This document shows, piece by piece, positions 1 through 6,077 of a stretch of DNA of 6,705 nucleotides. The DNA is taken from contig DQTU01000143.1 in the NCBI GenBank assembly GCA_015662615.1, forward strand, positions 1 to 6,705, in the 5' to 3' direction. The stretch's first letter is position 1; each line of letters opens with the position of its first letter. The translations under genes were made by a program, and so were the position numbers. The notes beneath the pieces were generated by a model. It was not told the origin of the DNA and made no database searches. It was given only the letters and a program-made list of their open reading frames with translations. The stretch is from Campylobacterales bacterium (GTDB taxonomy: Bacteria; Campylobacterota; Campylobacteria; Campylobacterales; QNZT01).

Positions 1-20
1 GCTCCTGCTTTCTTATCTTA

Positions 21-758
21 ATGGAAGTAAAATATACTAAAGAAGTTTATAACTCTTATAAAAAACACCACCATGATACATTAGCTATAGCAACTGTAAA
101 ACAAGGAAAAATCCAGATAGAGTTTGACCATAAAATTGAACTTTTAACACCTTTTTCTTTAGTTGTTTTTAACCCTTATGAAAATCATAAAACTACTATT
201 ATTGACAGTGATACTAGTGATTATTATGTACTCTATTTTGAATTATCTTGGTGCCTAAATATACAAAACAGTGAGATATTTAATCCTATAAATCAATCTA
301 TCGTAAAAGATAAGTTTCTTCACAAATTATTTTTTTCTCTGCATAACTCACAAGATGAAAAAGAGGCAAAACTTTTTGTAACAAAACTTTTTGAAGAGTC
401 TTGTGGTGAAATAACTGACAATAAAACAACTCCTGAAATTTTACAAATGATAATAGATTTTATCAAAGATAGTGATTATGAAATATTGAGTTTAGAAGTG
501 TTGGCAAGATATGCAGATATCAGCCAAAATCATTTGATAAGAATTTTTAAAAAAGAGTTTGGTTTGTCTCCTCATGCCTATATTTTAAATCTCAAAATCC
601 ACAAAGCAAAGCGATTATTGGAACAAAAAATGCCTATAGCCGAAGTTGCACTTGAAGTTGGGTTTTATGACCAAAGCCATTTTCATAAAGCTTTTAAAAG
701 TGTTTTTGCAATTACCCCTAAAGAGTTTCAAAAAAAGTTGATTTTTTACAAGACTTGA
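21..758 (+). CDS. AraC-family transcriptional regulator (5' end uncertain)
   Basis: Probable DNA-binding transcription factor of the AraC/XylS family, acting in the cytoplasm. From the ATG at 21 it is 245 residues. The first ~80 residues look like an AraC-type cupin sensor: a His-rich HHHDT at 16-20 and the FNPYENH strand at 50-56, where such proteins read 'NP..vH'. The C-terminal ~100 residues carry the double helix-turn-helix: helix pair one around 158-182 (LARYADIS, then FKKEFGLSP) and pair two around 206-235 (IAEVALEVGFYDQSHFHKAFK, then ITPKEF), the classical AraC signature. The reading frame stays open upstream to the window edge and no ribosome-binding site precedes ATG 21, so the true start may lie outside the window. 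The ligand is unknown. The Gate-like gene begins 25 bases downstream, making the following genes the natural candidate targets. Family is certain; target and inducer are inference. Confidence 0.9.
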   Translation: MEVKYTKEVYNSYKKHHHDTLAIATVKQGKIQIEFDHKIELLTPFSLVVFNPYENHKTTIIDSDTSDYYVLYFELSWCLNIQNSEIFNPINQSIVKDKFLHKLFFSLHNSQDEKEAKLFVTKLFEESCGEITDNKTTPEILQMIIDFIKDSDYEILSLEVLARYADISQNHLIRIFKKEFGLSPHAYILNLKIHKAKRLLEQKMPIAEVALEVGFYDQSHFHKAFKSVFAITPKEFQKKLIFYKT

Positions 759-772
759 TTTTTGGATGTGAC

Positions 773-778
773 TATAAT
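773..778 (+). promoter_or_regulatory. Perfect TATAAT -10 element, 5 bases before the next start codon
   Basis: TATAAT lies directly before the ATG at 784, with TG at 769-770 (one base off extended -10 spacing) and T-rich tracts at 742-747 and 759-763, as is typical of Campylobacterota promoters that lack a clear -35. If used, transcription would begin at or within a few bases of the start codon, giving a leaderless mRNA. It could also be a chance match in AT-rich DNA. Confidence 0.4.
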
Positions 779-783
779 ACCCT

Positions 784-1671
784 ATGTTTAATTTTAAAGA
801 AACGCTTCAAGCGTCTGTTTCTAGTGCGTGGTTGGTTTTAAAACTTATCATTCCACTTTATATCTTGGCTGATTTACTACTTTATTATGATGTATTAAAA
901 ACTATCTCATTTTTGTTTGAACCTATTACTGATTTATTGGATTTGCCCAAAGAGGCAGCTCTTGGGATTGCAGCTGGTATGTTGTTTAATCTATACGCAG
1001 CTATCGCATTTTTGGCTCCCCTAGAACTCTCTGCTTATCAGTGGACAATTTTAGCAACTTTTTTAGGTGTTGCACACTCTTTAGTCGTTGAGAGTGCTGT
1101 GATGAAAAAGATAGGGATATCTTACACTTACTCTTTTGTTTTGAGAATTAGCATGGCATTTATCGCTGTGATACCTATTTTTTATATGCCCAAAGAACTT
1201 TTTGATGCTCAAGTAGCGGTAAATGAAAGTATTGCAAAAATTATTTATACAGATGTGTTTGAATTGTTACAAAATTCATTTTATAATGCCTCTATATTGT
1301 CGATAAAAGTCATCATATTGGTAACAGTTATTATCTTCCTTATGTCTTATCTGAAATCAACAAAGATGATGCAAAACTATCAAAAGAAAGTAAATACCTC
1401 TTTCTCAATTATGGCAGGACTAATTTTAGGGATAACCTATGGAGCAGGTATCTTGATACATGAGTCAAAAACTGGAAATTTAAATAGAGTGGATCTGTTT
1501 TATATCGCAACTTTTTTGATGATTTGTCACTCTGTTGTGGAAGATGTTTTACTGTTTGTGATTTTTGGAGCAAATGGGTGGATAGTAATTACTATTCGGC
1601 TTTTGATGGCATCTGTTTTTAGTTATATATTGGTTAAAATGTATAAAAAATTTATGGAGAAAAAATGTTAG
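784..1671 (+). CDS. Nucleoside-recognition (Gate-like) domain membrane protein
   Basis: Polytopic inner-membrane protein of 295 residues. It resembles the nucleoside-recognition/Gate family, which shares its fold element with the FeoB and concentrative nucleoside transporter gates. Hydrophobic segments are visible at about 17-35, 58-80, 85-107, 115-135, 170-190, 207-225, 238-262 and 265-287. The two halves look like diverged repeats: HSLVVES (98-104) and HSVVED (249-254) both follow a segment beginning ATFL, and each is followed by a long hydrophobic helix. The transported substrate cannot be read from sequence; 'nucleoside' in the family name is historical. The next Met is at residue 66, inside a membrane segment, and an in-frame TAA sits at 775-777, so ATG 784 is the start. 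There is no close Shine-Dalgarno; the nearest GGA is about 15 bases away. The 3' end overlaps the globin start by 7 bases, suggesting translational coupling. Confidence 0.75.
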   Translation: MFNFKETLQASVSSAWLVLKLIIPLYILADLLLYYDVLKTISFLFEPITDLLDLPKEAALGIAAGMLFNLYAAIAFLAPLELSAYQWTILATFLGVAHSLVVESAVMKKIGISYTYSFVLRISMAFIAVIPIFYMPKELFDAQVAVNESIAKIIYTDVFELLQNSFYNASILSIKVIILVTVIIFLMSYLKSTKMMQNYQKKVNTSFSIMAGLILGITYGAGILIHESKTGNLNRVDLFYIATFLMICHSVVEDVLLFVIFGANGWIVITIRLLMASVFSYILVKMYKKFMEKKC

Positions 1672-2045
1672 CAACAGAAATAACAAAAGAAAATATAGAA
1701 AAAATGGTTTTGACTTTTTATGTAAAGGTTTTAAAAGATGATATCGTAGGACCATTTTTTATCGCAAAACTGGGTGATGATATGAATAGTGAGTATTGGA
1801 AACCTCATTTGGAGATATTGATAAATTTTTGGTCATCTATGATTTTAGGTGATGGAACCTATACGGGCAATCCATTTGCTCCTCATACTCAACTAGGAGA
1901 GTTGAATCGTGAAGTATTTGAACAGTGGTTAAAACTATTTTTTGAGACACTTGATGAAGTTTATGAACCACTTCTTGGAAATGCATTTAAAGAGAGAAGT
2001 ATGGCAATAGCAGGAAACTTTATGAGAAATTTGAGGATAGAATAA
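1665..2045 (+). CDS. Group III truncated haemoglobin
   Basis: Small cytoplasmic haem protein of 126 residues, of the group III (trHbP) type represented by Campylobacter jejuni Ctb, which binds O2 and NO and is linked to nitrosative stress and oxygen handling. The usual haem-pocket residues are present: distal Tyr19 (B10) in FYVKV, His48 (E7) in WKPH, the proximal haem-ligand His74 (F8) in PFAPHTQL, and Trp88 (G8) in QWLKLFFE. The FW..M.LG.G.Y.G stretch (55-68) is also typical of group III. Length fits the family. A GGAGA site at 1656-1660 precedes the ATG by four bases, inside the end of the preceding gene. The function in this host, whether NO detoxification, O2 delivery to an oxidase or redox sensing, is inference; no nitrosative-stress gene lies beside it here. 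Confidence 0.95.
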   Translation: MLATEITKENIEKMVLTFYVKVLKDDIVGPFFIAKLGDDMNSEYWKPHLEILINFWSSMILGDGTYTGNPFAPHTQLGELNREVFEQWLKLFFETLDEVYEPLLGNAFKERSMAIAGNFMRNLRIE

Positions 2046-2048
2046 GAG

Positions 2049-2657
2049 ATGCAAATTATACAATATTTAAATGAAACGATAACTCCATCAAAAGTTATCT
2101 GTGTGGGAAGAAACTATGTCGAACATATCAAAGAGTTAGACAATGAAACCCCCGATTCTATGGTGCTTTTCAATAAACCAAACTCTGCCATAAGTGATAC
2201 TCTTTACTATATCCAAGAAGATTGTCGCTTTGAGGGTGAAATCTGTTTTTTGATCAAAGATAAAAAGATAGAGGGTATTGGTTTTGGACTTGACCTTACC
2301 AAAGCAGGTATTCAAAACAAGATGAAAAAAAAAGGACTTCCATGGGAGCGGGCAAAAGGGTTTGATAAGTCTGCTGTTTTTAGTGAGTTTGTAAAGTTTG
2401 ATGGTAATATAAAAACCCTTGAAATGAAACTTTTTATCAATGATATTTTAACGCAACATGCAACCCATGATTTAATGATTTACAAGCCTGCTAAAATCTT
2501 AAGTGAGATAAGTTCATTTATGAGCTTTGAAGATGGAGATATCATCATGAGTGGTACTCCAAAAGGTGTGGCAACTTATAAAAAAAAGGATATTTTTATG
2601 GGCGAAATTTATATCGATGGAAAATTAATAATTTCTAAATCTTTTGAAGTGAAATGA
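2049..2657 (+). CDS. FAH-family hydrolase/decarboxylase (FAHD1/YcgM-like)
   Basis: Cytoplasmic metal-dependent enzyme of 202 residues in the fumarylacetoacetate hydrolase superfamily, closest in pattern to the short FAHD1/YcgM branch. Known members of that branch hydrolyse acylpyruvates, decarboxylate oxaloacetate or tautomerise it. Visible motifs are CVGRNYVEHIKEL (18-30), containing the His26/Glu29 pair that matches the catalytic His-Glu dyad of FAHD1; FNKPNSAI (41-48); the Mg/Mn ligands Glu62 and Glu64 in FEGEI and Asp82 in GLDLT; KKKGLPWERAKGFD (93-106) with the family Lys103; and the C-terminal GDIIMSGTPKGV segment around 163-174. It starts three bases after the globin stop, with GAGGA at 2033-2037 as the likely ribosome-binding site. 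The stop overlaps an ATG as ATGA. The exact substrate is not determinable; oxaloacetate or an acylpyruvate is the best guess. Confidence 0.9.
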   Translation: MQIIQYLNETITPSKVICVGRNYVEHIKELDNETPDSMVLFNKPNSAISDTLYYIQEDCRFEGEICFLIKDKKIEGIGFGLDLTKAGIQNKMKKKGLPWERAKGFDKSAVFSEFVKFDGNIKTLEMKLFINDILTQHATHDLMIYKPAKILSEISSFMSFEDGDIIMSGTPKGVATYKKKDIFMGEIYIDGKLIISKSFEVK

Positions 2658-2701
2658 TTTTAAAAAATGAAATTATGTTAATAAGGTACAATATTTTATA
2701 A
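2654..2701 (+). other. Possible 15-codon leader ORF between the FAH and TAXI genes
   Basis: An ATG overlapping the FAH stop (ATGA) opens a 15-codon frame, MILKNEIMLIRYNIL. Its TAA (2699-2701) overlaps the proposed ATA start of the TAXI gene (2698-2700) as ATAA. It may be a translational-coupling leader. It may instead be the original 5' end of the TAXI gene, put out of frame by an indel, or it may be chance. It has no recognisable product. Confidence 0.25.
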
Positions 2702-3717
2702 AATTTTTTAAATTTATTATTGGTTTTTTATTACTTCTAGCTATTCCTTTCATATTTGTCAATCTTGATCGTGCTGACCACGCCACAGAGATTTCTATCG
2801 CTACTGGTGGTAAAGGTAGTGGAATTTATCCCGTGGCAAAAAATCTTCTTAATGAGATAGGGATAGATGCAAATAACAGCGAATTTTTAAATATTAGTAG
2901 CTTAGATGCTGCATTTGGGTTGCAATCTAAAACGATTGATGCCATGTTTTATGTTGCATCACCTAACTCTAAACTTATAAAAAAGTTACTTAGTAACAGT
3001 GATATCTCTTTGCTTCATTTTTCAGATGCACAGACGTATAGACAGTACTTTTTAAATAAAAACCAAGATTTTCAGATATTGACACTTGAAGCATCAGGAT
3101 TTAATTTACAAGAGCGTATTCCATCAACTCAGCACTTACTACTTTCAGTAAAGACGTTTGTAGCAACGATAGATGCACCAAAAGATGTGACAAGACTTCT
3201 TATGAAAGCAATCGAACAGACGCACAATAGTGCAGGTATCTTTAAAAAAGAGAATACTTTTCCAAATGCCTCAATGTTGGAGTTTGATCAAGATGATGCT
3301 TCTAGTGACTATTTTAAAGAAAAAATACATTTTTATGAAGAAAAATTTGATTTTTGGACTGCACAAAGTATGAATAAATTGCATAATTTTGTAATGTTGT
3401 ATCTCTTGCCTATTTTGATGTTGTTTGCTTTTTTTGTAGAAGCTATAGTGCCTACTATAAACTGGTGCTCTAGTCGAAAAATTATCATGTGGTATGCTAA
3501 AATTAATGAGCTTGACACTGGAATCGAACATTTAGGGCTTGAAGAAGCAAGAGCAAAAAAAGATATTTTAGAGTATATGTTGCATGAAGTTAGAAATAAA
3601 GATGACATCCCTACAAGTCACATGGCGGAGTTTTATACCCTACAAAATCAAATCGCTAATATACCAAATGATATACAAAAGCGAATTGATTTTCTTTTAG
3701 GACGTGGAGTTATATAA
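2698..3717 (+). CDS. TAXI-type TRAP solute-binding protein, membrane-anchored; non-canonical start, shortened domain
   Basis: Protein of the TAXI (TRAP-associated extracytoplasmic immunogenic) solute-binding family, expected to face the periplasm. Reading back from the first conventional start (GTG 2833, residue 46), the frame stays open to a TGA at 2668 and encodes a lysine-rich signal anchor (IKFFKFIIGFLLLLAIPFIF, 1-20), then ISIATGGKGSGIYP (32-45), a family hallmark. GTG 2833 therefore cannot be the whole story. The start is placed at ATA 2698, 11 bases after a TAAGG. Binding-domain signs are LDAAFGLQSKTIDAMFYVASP (about 69-89) and IPSTQHLLLSV (about 141-151). A second membrane span lies at about 228-252, followed by an ~85-residue probably cytoplasmic, charged, helix-rich tail. 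Only ~175-200 residues lie between the spans, where a full binding domain is usually near 300; lobe one seems absent. No TRAP permease is nearby. It could be a decaying gene or a divergent tethered sensor. Confidence 0.7.
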   Translation: MKFFKFIIGFLLLLAIPFIFVNLDRADHATEISIATGGKGSGIYPVAKNLLNEIGIDANNSEFLNISSLDAAFGLQSKTIDAMFYVASPNSKLIKKLLSNSDISLLHFSDAQTYRQYFLNKNQDFQILTLEASGFNLQERIPSTQHLLLSVKTFVATIDAPKDVTRLLMKAIEQTHNSAGIFKKENTFPNASMLEFDQDDASSDYFKEKIHFYEEKFDFWTAQSMNKLHNFVMLYLLPILMLFAFFVEAIVPTINWCSSRKIIMWYAKINELDTGIEHLGLEEARAKKDILEYMLHEVRNKDDIPTSHMAEFYTLQNQIANIPNDIQKRIDFLLGRGVI

Positions 3718-3720
3718 CTC
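3707..3720. repeat. Perfect 14-bp palindrome spanning both convergent stop codons
   Basis: GAGTTATATAACTC equals its own reverse complement. It contains the last codons of the TAXI gene on the plus strand (GTT ATA TAA) and of serA on the minus strand (the same GTT ATA TAA), so the coding regions overlap tail to tail by 8 bases (3710-3717). It has no loop and no flanking T-run, so it is a poor intrinsic terminator. Confidence 0.85.
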
Positions 3721-4876
3721 TAACTGCGATAATCCCGTCAATATTTTGTAGCTTTTCAACTACTGCATCTGATACCTCTCCATCTACATCGATGATATTA
3801 TAAGCGAGGTCATTTTTACTTTTATTGAGCATATCATGGATATTGATACTATTTTCTGCAAGAAGTGAACTTATCTCACCAATCATGTTGGGTACATTTT
3901 TATTTGCGATGATTATTCTGTTTTCACTTGCTGTTCTTGGTAGGATTGCATTTGGAAAGTTTACAGAGTTTTTAATGTTACCATTTTCTAAAAAGTCTTT
4001 TATCTGCTCAACTGCCATAACAGCACAGTTCTCTTCACTCTCTGAAGTTGATGCACCAAGATGAGGAATCGGAACTACACCTTTTACACCAAGAAGTTTT
4101 GCTTCTGGAAAGTCTGTCACATAAGAAGAAACTTTTCCACTCTCTAATGCTTTTATCATGTCATCATCTACTACTAAACCACCACGAGCAAAGTTGATGA
4201 TCTTAATGCCATCTTTCATCATGCTAAATTTTTCACTGTTGAACATCCCTTTTGTACTCTCCAAAAGTGGAACATGTATTGTCAGATAATCAACTTCCGC
4301 TAAAAGTGTTTCAAGCCCAGTTGCTTTTTTTACTTTACTAGAAAGCTCCCAAGCAGCTTCAACAGAAAGGTATGGGTCATAACCTACAACATTCATCCCC
4401 AAGTCCAAAGCATTGTTCGCAACCATCGCACCAATTGCACCAAGTCCTACAACACCTAAAGTTTTTCCTTTTATCTCACAGCCACCAAAGTTTGATTTGT
4501 TTTTCTCAACCAAAGCTGGAACATTATCGCCCTCATCTTTGATGCTTTGTGTCCAAGCGATGCCGTTAGCGATATCTCTCGAAGATAGAAACAAGCTTGC
4601 AATTACAAGCTCTTTTACCGCATTTGCATTTGCTCCTGGAGTATTAAAAACTACGATACCTTTATCACTACATTTGTCAATTGGAATATTGTTTGTTCCA
4701 GCTCCTGCTCTTGCGATGGCTTTGAGATTTGTGTCTAGCTCCATCTCATGCATTTTGAAACTTCTAACAACGACTGCATCTGGACTTAATATTTCGCTTG
4801 CAACTTCATAGTTCTTTCTTTGAAAATGGTCTAAACCGTTTGGTGAGATTTTATTGAGTGTTTGAATTTTAAACAT
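3710..4876 (-). CDS. serA: D-3-phosphoglycerate dehydrogenase, short form with C-terminal ACT domain
   Basis: Catalyses NAD-dependent oxidation of 3-phosphoglycerate to 3-phosphohydroxypyruvate, the first step of phosphorylated serine synthesis, in the cytoplasm. It is 388 residues from the preferred start. Features are substrate-domain ARAGAGTNNIPID (56-68); nucleotide-binding GLGAIG (144-149) with Asp167 in GYDPY, fitting NAD preference; catalytic Arg231 in NFARGG, Glu258 in DFPE and His272 in PHLGAST; and an ACT domain (about 318-388) ending GIIAVRVI, probably for serine feedback. It is the compact ~390-residue type, not the ~520-residue form with an extra domain. Two earlier in-frame starts (TTG 4897, ATG 4891) overlap serC. 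ATG 4876 was chosen because GAGAA lies 8 bases upstream and the protein then begins MFKIQTLNKISP, as expected for the family. It follows serC with one base between, so they share an operon. It converges on the TAXI gene. Confidence 0.95.
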   Translation of the reverse strand: MFKIQTLNKISPNGLDHFQRKNYEVASEILSPDAVVVRSFKMHEMELDTNLKAIARAGAGTNNIPIDKCSDKGIVVFNTPGANANAVKELVIASLFLSSRDIANGIAWTQSIKDEGDNVPALVEKNKSNFGGCEIKGKTLGVVGLGAIGAMVANNALDLGMNVVGYDPYLSVEAAWELSSKVKKATGLETLLAEVDYLTIHVPLLESTKGMFNSEKFSMMKDGIKIINFARGGLVVDDDMIKALESGKVSSYVTDFPEAKLLGVKGVVPIPHLGASTSESEENCAVMAVEQIKDFLENGNIKNSVNFPNAILPRTASENRIIIANKNVPNMIGEISSLLAENSINIHDMLNKSKNDLAYNIIDVDGEVSDAVVEKLQNIDGIIAVRVI

Positions 4877-4877
4877 A

Positions 4878-5960
4878 TTATCTATTCTCATCTGCAAATT
4901 TATTCATAAGTGCAACAAGTGCTTCGATACCCTCTTTGCTCATAGCATTGTAGATAGAAGCTCTAAGTCCTCCGATAGAACGATGCCCTTTAAGCCCAAT
5001 CATTCCACTGTCAGTTGCCAATTTTACAAGTTTTCCTTCAAGGTCTGCATCTTTATCTTTGATGTTAAAAGAGACATTCATCAAACTTCTTGAATCTTTC
5101 TGGGCATGTCCTACATAAAATCCATCACTATTGTCAATAGCATCATAAAGAATTGCAGCTTTCTCTTCATTCTCTTTTTGAAGTGCTTTTATACCGCCTT
5201 TGCCTTTTATCCACTTCATGATGAGACTCAAGATGTAGATACCAAAAGTTGGAGGTGTATTATAAAGTGAATTAGCATCTGCATGAGTTGCATAGCGAAG
5301 CATTGAAGGTACATTATCTTTCACACGAGTTAATAACTCTTTTTTGATGATGACGATTGTTACGCCTGAGGGCCCTGCATTTTTCTGTGCACCTGCAAAC
5401 ATGAGGTCTATTTTTGACCAATCAACAGGATATGAGAAGATATCACTAGAAGCGTCTACAACTAAAGGTGCTTTTGTATCTGGAAATGTTTGGTATTGTG
5501 TTCCATAGATTGTGTTGTTTGAAGTGATATAAACATAATCTGCATCATCAGAAAAGTTTATATCAGATGGAATATGGTTGTGTGAACTCTCTTTTGAGCT
5601 AGCAACAACTTCAAAATCAATACCTAAGATTTTCGCCTCTTTTATCGCTTTTGCTGACCAGCTGCCAGTATCTGCATACTCAGCTTTACCACCAAGAGAT
5701 AAGTTCATAGGAACCATCGCAAACTGAGTTGAAGCACCACCTTGTAAAAGTAAAATATCATAATCTTCAGGAATATCATAAAGCTCTCTCATCAAAGTTA
5801 GTGCTTCACTATGAATATCATCATACATTTTTGAACGATGAGAAGCCTCCATGATAGACATACCATTTCCGTGAAAATCTACTAAATGTTTTTGTGCCTC
5901 TTCAAGCACCTCTAATGGAATAGTTGCAGGTCCTGCACCGAAATTGAAAACTCTACTCAT
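4878..5960 (-). CDS. serC: Phosphoserine aminotransferase
   Basis: PLP-dependent class V aminotransferase that converts 3-phosphohydroxypyruvate plus glutamate to O-phosphoserine and 2-oxoglutarate. It is cytoplasmic and directly downstream of SerA's reaction; many homologues also serve pyridoxal phosphate synthesis. At 360 residues it has full family length (E. coli 362). Visible features are the opening NFGAGPATIP (6-15), ASHRSK (39-44) with phosphate-contacting His41/Arg42, GGASTQF (74-80), Trp101 that stacks on PLP, Asp169 in VVDASSD, the Schiff-base Lys193 in FAGAQKNAGPSG, NTPPTFGIY (234-242) and GHRSIGGLRASIYN (325-338) with substrate-binding arginines. AGGAG at 5966-5970 sits 5 bases before the ATG. 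First gene of the minus-strand serC-serA operon, with its own promoter just upstream. Confidence 0.98.
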   Translation of the reverse strand: MSRVFNFGAGPATIPLEVLEEAQKHLVDFHGNGMSIMEASHRSKMYDDIHSEALTLMRELYDIPEDYDILLLQGGASTQFAMVPMNLSLGGKAEYADTGSWSAKAIKEAKILGIDFEVVASSKESSHNHIPSDINFSDDADYVYITSNNTIYGTQYQTFPDTKAPLVVDASSDIFSYPVDWSKIDLMFAGAQKNAGPSGVTIVIIKKELLTRVKDNVPSMLRYATHADANSLYNTPPTFGIYILSLIMKWIKGKGGIKALQKENEEKAAILYDAIDNSDGFYVGHAQKDSRSLMNVSFNIKDKDADLEGKLVKLATDSGMIGLKGHRSIGGLRASIYNAMSKEGIEALVALMNKFADENR

Positions 5961-5988
5961 AAAAACTCCTAGGATAAATTTTTGGAGT

Positions 5989-5997
5989 ATTGTAGCA
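5989..5997 (-). promoter_or_regulatory. Extended -10 promoter for serC-serA
   Basis: Read on the minus strand this is TGC TACAAT, a TGn extension joined to a near-consensus -10 hexamer, about 28 bases before the serC ATG. Transcription would begin near 5982, giving a leader of about 22 bases that includes the AGGAG site. No convincing -35 is visible at 16-18 bases, which is normal for Campylobacterota housekeeping promoters. Confidence 0.6.
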
Positions 5998-6032
5998 TAA
6001 CAATTTCAAGAGAAAGTAGAAGTTTTGTGTGA

Positions 6033-6074
6033 TTTGGACTTGAAAAGTATTATTTGTTACTTTTCAAGTCTAAG
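6033..6074 (-). terminator. Strong hairpin after the KCG-repeat peptide gene
   Basis: Arms GACTTGAAAAGTA (6037-6049) and TACTTTTCAAGTC (6058-6070) pair perfectly over 13 bp around an 8-base loop. They extend by about four weaker or wobble pairs on the outside. On the minus strand it begins 7 bases after the stop of the small gene and ends before the serC promoter, so a terminator or 3' mRNA-stabilising stem is the natural reading. The downstream minus-strand bases (CAAATCACAC) lack the U-run of a classical intrinsic terminator, so efficiency is doubtful. Confidence 0.55.
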
Positions 6075-6077
6075 TTA

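Noticed and set aside
1549..1755. Minus-strand 68-codon frame across the Gate/globin junction
   Set aside because: Opposite-strand shadow of two well-supported genes; its Phe/Leu/His-rich composition has no domain.
2833..2835. GTG as the start of the TAXI gene
   Set aside because: It removes the signal anchor and the ISIATG..GSGIYP segment that is plainly encoded in frame upstream.
3271..3608. Two overlapping minus-strand frames inside the TAXI gene
   Set aside because: They lie antisense to a recognisable coding region, have no ribosome-binding sites and show no family features.
3825..4811. Plus-strand frames of 79 and 132 codons opposite serA
   Set aside because: Mirror frames of a strongly conserved gene; low-complexity Ser/Pro/Ala translations typical of antisense shadows.
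4877..4897. Earlier serA starts at TTG 4897 or ATG 4891
   Set aside because: They overlap serC and add an atypical MQMRIDN extension; ATG 4876 has GAGAA at proper spacing and a family-like N terminus.
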